A stretch of DNA of 64,000 nt from Rubrivivax gelatinosus (GTDB taxonomy: Bacteria; Pseudomonadota; Gammaproteobacteria; Burkholderiales; Burkholderiaceae_C), in the NCBI RefSeq assembly GCF_004340905.1, contig NZ_SLXD01000014.1:1-64000 (forward strand), written 5' to 3'. Both the position numbers and the translations under genes were made by a program. Below, piece after piece: positions 59,240 to 64,000 of the stretch. Each line of letters begins with the position of its first letter. The first letter of the stretch is position 1. A model generated the notes under the pieces. It was not told the origin of the DNA, ran no database searches, and worked only from the letters and a program-made list of their open reading frames with translations.

Positions 59240-60292
59240 ATGTCCGTCCTGACCCTGCCCCGAAGCCTGTCCGCCTGGCCGCGACGCCAGCCCAAGCTGT
59301 TCATCGCCGTCGCCGCCGTCGCCTGGTGGCTGCTGTACCGCTGGCTGGCGCCGGCGTCCGAGGCGCTGGTCGCCTGGCTGCCGGTCGAGCGCGACAGCCA
59401 CCTGGGCGGCGCGCTGCAGTTCTTCCTCTACGACACGCCGAAGGTGCTGCTGCTGCTGACCGCGGTCGTGTTCGTGATGGGCATGGTGAACTCGTACTTC
59501 ACTCCCGAGCGCACGCGTGCGCTGCTGGCCGGGCGCAGCGAGGGTGCGGCCAACGTGATGGCGGCCAGCCTGGGCATCGTCACGCCGTTCTGCTCGTGCT
59601 CGGCGGTGCCGCTGTTCATCGGCTTCGTGCAGGCCGGCGTGCCGCTGGGCGTGACCTTCTCGTTCCTGATCGCCGCGCCGATGGTCAACGAGGTGGCGCT
59701 GGCGCTGCTGTTCGGCCTGTTCGGCTGGCGCATTGCGCTGCTGTACCTGGGCCTGGGGCTCGCGGTGGCCATCCTCGCCGGCTGGGTGATCGGGCGGCTG
59801 AAGATGGAGCGCCACCTCGAAGACTGGGTGCGCGAGATGCCCAGGCTGCACGCCACCGCCAGCGCCGACACGCTGACGCTGGCCGAGCGCATCGACGGCG
59901 GTTTCGCCAGCGTGCGCGAGATCGTCGGCCGCGTCTGGCCCTACATCCTGGCCGGCATCGCGATCGGCGCCGGCATCCACGGCTGGGTGCCGCAGGACTT
60001 CATGGCCTCGTTCATGGGCAAGGGCGCCTGGTGGTCGGTGCCGCTGGCAGTGCTGCTGGGCGTGCCGATGTACACCAACGCCGCCGGGATCATCCCGATC
60101 GTGCAGGCCCTGCTGGCCAAGGGCGCGGCACTGGGCACCGTGCTGGCTTTCATGATGAGCGTCATCGCGCTGTCGCTGCCCGAGATGGTCATCCTGCGCA
60201 AGGTGCTCAAGCCGCGCCTGATCGCCACCTTCGTGAGCGTGGTGGCCTGCGGGATCCTGGCGGTGGGATTCGTCTTCAACGCCGTGCTCTGA
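59240..60292 (+). CDS. Permease of the ArsP/UPF0718 type
   Basis: 350 residues, eight to ten helices. Family motifs: GIVTPFCSCSAVPLFIGFVQ with its Cys pair, APMVNEVALALLFGLFGW, VPMYTNAAGIIPIVQALL. Members export methylated or aromatic arsenicals, but the wider family is general. Start at 59240 with GAAGG upstream. Followed by a small thioredoxin-like gene, as often seen. Confidence 0.85.
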   Translation: MSVLTLPRSLSAWPRRQPKLFIAVAAVAWWLLYRWLAPASEALVAWLPVERDSHLGGALQFFLYDTPKVLLLLTAVVFVMGMVNSYFTPERTRALLAGRSEGAANVMAASLGIVTPFCSCSAVPLFIGFVQAGVPLGVTFSFLIAAPMVNEVALALLFGLFGWRIALLYLGLGLAVAILAGWVIGRLKMERHLEDWVREMPRLHATASADTLTLAERIDGGFASVREIVGRVWPYILAGIAIGAGIHGWVPQDFMASFMGKGAWWSVPLAVLLGVPMYTNAAGIIPIVQALLAKGAALGTVLAFMMSVIALSLPEMVILRKVLKPRLIATFVSVVACGILAVGFVFNAVL

Positions 60293-60339
60293 GCGTCGAG
60301 CCTTCTCGACACCCCTCAACTCCAACGAAAGGAACGGAA

Positions 60340-60573
60340 ATGGACGTCAAGGTTCTCGGTACCGGCTGCACCAACTGTCGGAACACGATCGCGCTGATCG
60401 AGGAAGTCGCCCGCGCCAAGGGCGTCGCGGTGACGGTGTCCAAGGTGCAGGAGCTGCGCGACATCATGGCCTACGGCGTGATGAGCACGCCGGGGGTCGT
60501 CATCGACGGCCAGGTGGTGCATGCCGGCGGCGTGCCCGCACGCGTCAAGGTCGAGCAGTGGTTCGGCGCCTGA
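60340..60573 (+). CDS. Small thioredoxin-like (TM0996-type) protein
   Basis: 77 residues with KVLGTGCTNCRNT (CxxC redox motif) and the cis-Pro segment MSTPGVVIDGQVVHAG. Thioredoxin fold of the TM0996 family, frequently encoded beside UPF0718 permeases. Ribosome site GAAAGGAACGG before ATG. Probably redox partner of the permease or of ArsC. Confidence 0.88.
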   Translation: MDVKVLGTGCTNCRNTIALIEEVARAKGVAVTVSKVQELRDIMAYGVMSTPGVVIDGQVVHAGGVPARVKVEQWFGA

Positions 60574-60575
60574 GC

Positions 60576-60596
60576 CCGGCGCGCTGAACGCGCCGG
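60576..60596. terminator. Hairpin terminator between the arsenic island and lysE-type gene
   Basis: A perfect 8-base-pair stem CCGGCGCG / CGCGCCGG with a CTGAA loop, directly behind the thioredoxin-like stop, between convergent genes. No T run. Confidence 0.5.
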
Positions 60597-60649
60597 CGCT
60601 CGGGGCGGTGTTCGAGCAGGTGCCGGCGCCGGGTGAAGACGCTGCCGCC

Positions 60650-61276
60650 TCAGCGGCTGGTGATGATGCGCAGCCCCAGTCCGATGAAGACGACGCCGGC
60701 GATGCGGTCCAGCCAGGCGCCGGCGCCGGGGCGGCGGTTCAGCCAGGCGCCGATGCTGCCGGCAAAGGCGCCCAGCAGCGCGAAGATCAGCGCCGCCTGC
60801 GCGGTGAACACGAGACCCAGCACGCCCAGCTGCAGCGCCACCGGTCCCTGTTCCGGCACGACGAACTGCGGCAGGAAGGACAGGAAGAACAGCACGACCT
60901 TCGGGTTCACCGCGTTGGCCAGCAGACCGCGGCGGAACAGCGCCGCCGTCGTCTCGTCGGCCAGGGCGGCGCCGCCCGACAAGGTGCCGCCGCGGCTGCG
61001 CAGCGCACGCAGCCCGAGCCAGACGAGGTAGCCGCCGCCGATCCACTTCAGCGCCGTGAAGGCCGCCGGCGACGCCGCGATCAGCGCGCTGACGCCCAGC
61101 ACCGCCAACGCCGTGTGGCTGAGGCAGCCGAGCGCGCAGCCCAGCCCGAAGGCGATGCCGCGCCGCCGGCCGCGTGACATGCCGGTGCTCAGCACCATCA
61201 GGTTGTCGGGGCCGGGCGTGGCCGTGATCAGCACGGCGGCGGCGAGGAAGGCGAGCAGTTGGGAGAGCGTCAGCAT
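60650..61276 (-). CDS. LysE/RhtB-family amino acid exporter
   Basis: 208 residues, six helices: MLTLSQLLAFLAAAVLITATPGPD (family hallmark PGPD), GIAFGLGCALGCLSHTALAV, AVNPKVVLFFLSFLPQFV. Exports amino acids or homoserine lactones; substrate not deducible. Monocistronic, convergent with the arsenic unit. Confidence 0.88.
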   Translation of the reverse strand: MLTLSQLLAFLAAAVLITATPGPDNLMVLSTGMSRGRRRGIAFGLGCALGCLSHTALAVLGVSALIAASPAAFTALKWIGGGYLVWLGLRALRSRGGTLSGGAALADETTAALFRRGLLANAVNPKVVLFFLSFLPQFVVPEQGPVALQLGVLGLVFTAQAALIFALLGAFAGSIGAWLNRRPGAGAWLDRIAGVVFIGLGLRIITSR

Positions 61277-61323
61277 CGGGCGGCGGCCGGGGGCGGGCCC
61301 CGGATTGTCTCGCGCCCGCCGCT

Positions 61324-61701
61324 TCAGCTCAGCGTGCGCTGCCCGCGCCAGGCGGCCACCGGCCGCGGCAGCGCGCCGAGCACACGCTCGGCGTCCAGCG
61401 AGCGGATCGGCACCGAGGCGTCGCGCGGGATCAGGCCCTGGGCGATCAGGTTCTCGTAGCGCAGCGCGCAGACGCGCAGGAAGGACGCGAAGTTGCCGAC
61501 CGCGCCGCGTTCGGCCACCAGCTCGTCGTACAGCGTCTCGATGAGCTGGGCGACGCTCAGGCCGTCGCGCGCGGCGATCTCCTCGAGCACCGCCCAGTGC
61601 AGGTTCTCCAGCCGCACGCTGGTGACGACGCCGTGCAGCCGCACCGAGCGCGTGCGGCTCTCGTAGCTGGCGGGGTCGGCGCTGACGAAGATCCGGCACA
61701 T
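61324..61701 (-). CDS. Ribbon-helix-helix domain protein
   Basis: 125 residues. The N-terminal ribbon-helix-helix (TRSVRLHGVVTSVRLENLHW followed by VLEEIAARDGLSVAQLIETL) is of the RHH_4 type, then a helical C-terminus (FASFLRVCALRYENLIAQG). Such proteins are common in Burkholderiales with unknown DNA targets; a regulator role is inferred. Confidence 0.75.
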   Translation of the reverse strand: MCRIFVSADPASYESRTRSVRLHGVVTSVRLENLHWAVLEEIAARDGLSVAQLIETLYDELVAERGAVGNFASFLRVCALRYENLIAQGLIPRDASVPIRSLDAERVLGALPRPVAAWRGQRTLS

Positions 61702-61731
61702 GGGCGTCTCCCTGGGCGTTGCAGGACGATG

Positions 61732-62307
61732 CTACAGGCTGATGCGCGTGCCCAGCACGGCCAGGAACTGCGCGATCCAGGCCGGGTGCGCCGGCCAGGC
61801 CGGGGCGGTGACGAGCTTGCCGTCGGTGACCGCGCCGTCGATCGCGATGCCCATGTACTCGGCGCCGGCCAGCTCCACCTCGACCTGGCAGGCCGGGTAG
61901 GCGCTGACGCGCCGGCCCTTGATGAGCCCGGTGGCGGCGAGCAGCTGCGCGCCGTGGCAGATCGCGGCCACCGGCTTGTCGGCCGCCAGGAAGTGGCGCG
62001 TGATCTCGACGACGCGCGTGTTCATGCGCAGGTACTCGGGCGCGCGACCGCCGGGGATCACGAGCGCGTCGTAAGCCGCCGGGTCGATGTCGGCGAAGCT
62101 GGCGTTGAGCGCGAAGCGGTGGCCGGGCTTCTCGCTGTAGGTCTGCTGGCCCTCGAAGTCGTGGATCGCGGTCATCACGTACTCGCCGCGTTTCTTGTCC
62201 GGCGCCACCGCGTGCACCGTGTGGCCCACGGCCTGCAGCGCCTGGAACGGCACCATGACCTCGTAGTCCTCGCCGAAGTCGCCGCACAGCATCAGGATCT
62301 TGCTCAT
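61732..62307 (-). CDS. DJ-1/PfpI family protein
   Basis: 191 residues. ILMLCGDFGEDYEVMVPFQAL, the nucleophile elbow PVAAICHGAQLLAATG with the catalytic Cys in ICHG, and YDALVIPGGRAPEYL with GGRAPE. This is the class-I amidotransferase-like DJ-1/PfpI family, with protease-like, deglycase or stress roles unproven. Start at 62307. Confidence 0.88.
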   Translation of the reverse strand: MSKILMLCGDFGEDYEVMVPFQALQAVGHTVHAVAPDKKRGEYVMTAIHDFEGQQTYSEKPGHRFALNASFADIDPAAYDALVIPGGRAPEYLRMNTRVVEITRHFLAADKPVAAICHGAQLLAATGLIKGRRVSAYPACQVEVELAGAEYMGIAIDGAVTDGKLVTAPAWPAHPAWIAQFLAVLGTRISL

Positions 62308-62495
62308 CGCCCGTGTCTCCTGGGTCGTTGCGATGGGCCTCATCTTCGCCACGAGCCGGCGGCGCGCGGTAGTAGCGGCCTACCGCGGCGGGCGTGGTTT
62401 TCCCGGAGGGCGAAGAACCAAACTCGGTTTCCTTCGTTCGGCGCGGCGGGTTGGCTGGGGAAACTCATGAGCCGTTTCCTCCCCCTGCCGTTCCC

Positions 62496-63338
62496 ATGCC
62501 CGTCCAGGACCCTTCCGCCGCCCCGCCGCTGATCCGGCTCGACGGCCTCGGCAAACGCTTCCGCCTGCCCGGCGGCGAGGTCTTTGCCGCCGTGCACGAG
62601 GTCTCGCTGCAGGTGCGCCGCGGCGACGTCTTCGGCATCGTCGGCGCCAGCGGCGCCGGCAAGTCGACGCTGCTGCGCCTGATCAACCTGCTGGAGACCC
62701 CCGACCGCGGACGCGTCGAGGTCGACGGCCGCGTGCTGACCGAACTCGGCAAGCGCGAGCTGCGCCTGGCGCGCCAGTCCATCGGCATGATCTTCCAGCA
62801 GTTCAACCTGCTGCAGAACGCGACCGTCTTCGACAACGTCGCCTTCCCGCTGCGCCTGCACGGCCGGCGCTCGCGTGCCGAAGTCGCCGAGCGTGTCGCC
62901 GAGTGCCTGGCCATCGTCGGCCTGACCGACAAGCGCGACAGCCACCCGGCGCAGCTGTCCGGCGGCCAGAAGCAGCGTGTGGCCATCGCGCGCGCTCTGG
63001 CGCCGCATCCGTCGGTGCTGCTGTGCGACGAGCCGACCTCGGCGCTGGACGCCGACACCACGCGCCAGGTGCTGCGCACGCTGGCCGACATCAACACCCG
63101 GCTGGGCGTGACCATCGTCATCGTCACCCACGAGCTGGAGGTCGTGCGCTCGCTGTGCCGCCACGTCGCGGTCGTCGAACGCGGCGCGGTGGCCGAGCAG
63201 TTCCCGCTGTCGGAGCACGGCGTGCGCCGCCGCACCTCGCTGGGCCGGGCGCTGCAGCGCCTCGTGGACCACCCGCCCGAACTCGACGCCGAAGGCGACG
63301 AAGCCGTGGCCGAAGAACCGGAGCCCGTCCATGCCTGA
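62496..63338 (+). CDS. metN: MetN ABC transporter ATPase, short form
   Basis: 280 residues: Walker A GIVGASGAGKSTLL, Q-loop IFQQFNLL, signature LSGGQKQRVAIARAL, Walker B LLCDEPTSALDADT, switch His in TIVIVTHELE. Adjacent to a MetI-like permease, so a methionine or other D/L-amino-acid importer. Unlike Escherichia coli MetN (343 residues), it lacks the C-terminal NIL domain that gives feedback inhibition by methionine. Start at MPVQDPSA is preferred. Confidence 0.88.
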   Translation: MPVQDPSAAPPLIRLDGLGKRFRLPGGEVFAAVHEVSLQVRRGDVFGIVGASGAGKSTLLRLINLLETPDRGRVEVDGRVLTELGKRELRLARQSIGMIFQQFNLLQNATVFDNVAFPLRLHGRRSRAEVAERVAECLAIVGLTDKRDSHPAQLSGGQKQRVAIARALAPHPSVLLCDEPTSALDADTTRQVLRTLADINTRLGVTIVIVTHELEVVRSLCRHVAVVERGAVAEQFPLSEHGVRRRTSLGRALQRLVDHPPELDAEGDEAVAEEPEPVHA

Positions 63339-63993
63339 GAACATCGTCGCGCTGCTGCCCGAGCTGTGGACGGCGGTCGGCCAGACCGCGCTGATGCTGG
63401 CCATCGGCCTGGGCTCGGCGCTGATCGTCGGCGGGCCGCTGGGCGTCTGGCTGTTCCTGCTCGGCCCGGGCCAGCCGCTGGCCTCGACGCCGGTCTACGG
63501 CGTCGTCAGCTGGGTCGTGAACCTGGTGCGCTCCTTCCCGTTCATCATCCTGCTGGTGGCCCTGGTGCCGGTGACGCGCGTCATCGCCGGCACCTCGATC
63601 GGGCCGCTGGCCGCGGCGGTGCCGCTGTCCTTCGCGGCGATCCCGTACTTCGCGCGCCTCGTCGAGCAGACGCTGCGCGAGGTGCCGCGCGGCGTCGTCG
63701 AGGCGGCGCACGCGATGGGCGCCTCGGAGCTGCAGATCGTCTGGCGCGTGCTCGTCGTCGAGGCGCGCTCGGGGCTGGTGCTGGCGCTGACGGTGCTGGC
63801 GATCAGCTTCCTGTCGTACTCGGCGGTGGCCGGCGTCGTCGGCGGCGGCGGCATCGGCGACCTCGCGATCCGCTACGGCTACTACCGCTTCCAGACCGAC
63901 GTGATGGTGTTCACCGTCGCGATCCTGGTCGTGCTCGTGCAGCTCATCCAGTTCGCCGGCAACGCGCTCGCGCGCCGGCTGGACAAGCGCTGA
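63331..63993 (+). CDS. metI: MetI ABC transporter permease
   Basis: 220 residues, five helices, with the MetI family pattern VGQTALMLAIGLGSALIVGG at the N-terminus, LVRSFPFIILLVALVPVTRV, and the EAA loop VEAAHAMGASELQIVWRVLV. It overlaps metN by eight bases. The substrate-binding MetQ gene would be expected downstream, outside the window. Confidence 0.93.
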   Translation: MPENIVALLPELWTAVGQTALMLAIGLGSALIVGGPLGVWLFLLGPGQPLASTPVYGVVSWVVNLVRSFPFIILLVALVPVTRVIAGTSIGPLAAAVPLSFAAIPYFARLVEQTLREVPRGVVEAAHAMGASELQIVWRVLVVEARSGLVLALTVLAISFLSYSAVAGVVGGGGIGDLAIRYGYYRFQTDVMVFTVAILVVLVQLIQFAGNALARRLDKR

Positions 63994-64000
63994 CTTCCCC

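Noticed and set aside
1..64000. CRISPR array or complete prophage
   Set aside because: No regularly spaced repeats with unique spacers, and no phage structural, integrase or lysis genes were seen.

Overview
The window is GC-rich DNA in which nearly every base is coding. Gene content (DmsABC DMSO-reductase type operon, Kdp, FmdA/AmiS amide use, PhoX, arsenic island, Met transporter) and codon style suggest a metabolically flexible, facultatively anaerobic betaproteobacterium of the order Burkholderiales, Rubrivivax/Ideonella-like. This is inferred from gene content only, as no rRNA is present.

Layout. 1-380: fragment of an IS481-type transposase abutting a decayed piece of a chemotaxis receptor gene. 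382-5576 (minus): dmsA-dmsB-dmsC-TorD-type chaperone-nitroreductase operon, preceded by an FNR/Anr-like box. 5877-8786: chemotaxis receptor, lipocalin-like protein, HD hydrolase. 8845-14199: an unrecognised 423-residue protein and a clostripain-like protease, divergent from a large helical-repeat/winged-helix regulator. 14342-16405: EAL phosphodiesterase. 16662-23707 (minus): the most unusual locus. 24202-29541: PhoX phosphatase flanked by two S41-type peptidases, then a DTW-domain tRNA modification enzyme. 29538-37261: LuxR regulator, an NCS1-permease/histidine-kinase fusion with its response regulator, and a formamidase/amide channel/FmdB group. 38071-39610: chrA with a PadR repressor. 39704-41735: TonB-like protein, a frameshifted DUF3014 gene and a ferritin-like protein. 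41817-49965: kdpFABCDE with two additional very small membrane-protein genes. 50053-52481: PanE-like reductase and a divergent HxlR/NmrA pair. 52483-60573: arsenic resistance island (ACR3, two ArsC, two ArsR, ArsD, ArsA, ArsM, ECF sigma factor, ArsP-like permease, thioredoxin-like protein). 60650-63993: LysE exporter, RHH protein, DJ-1/PfpI protein and metN-metI.

The candidate undescribed system is the minus-strand operon 23707-16662. In transcription order it encodes a PLP-dependent aminotransferase-like enzyme, a HAD-IIA phosphatase-like enzyme, a saccharopine-dehydrogenase-like oxidoreductase and a SAM methyltransferase. Six bases later comes a tRNA gene with anticodon UGG, then a 170-residue VADPVA-repeat protein with a perfect Shine-Dalgarno sequence, then a stand-alone arginyl-tRNA synthetase paralogue. 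The tRNA has a complete acceptor, D, anticodon and T arm but about 110 extra bases in its D loop, and its acceptor end is not tRNA-Pro-like. In the repeat protein 18 of 20 proline codons are CCA, the codon matching UGG, although this genome favours CCG/CCC and the neighbouring Val, Ala and Asp codons vary freely. The simplest coherent reading is a dedicated aaRS-tRNA-mRNA set coupled to amino-acid tailoring enzymes. It could recode CCA to a special residue or form a tRNA-dependent peptide natural-product pathway. This is inference and needs experimental testing.
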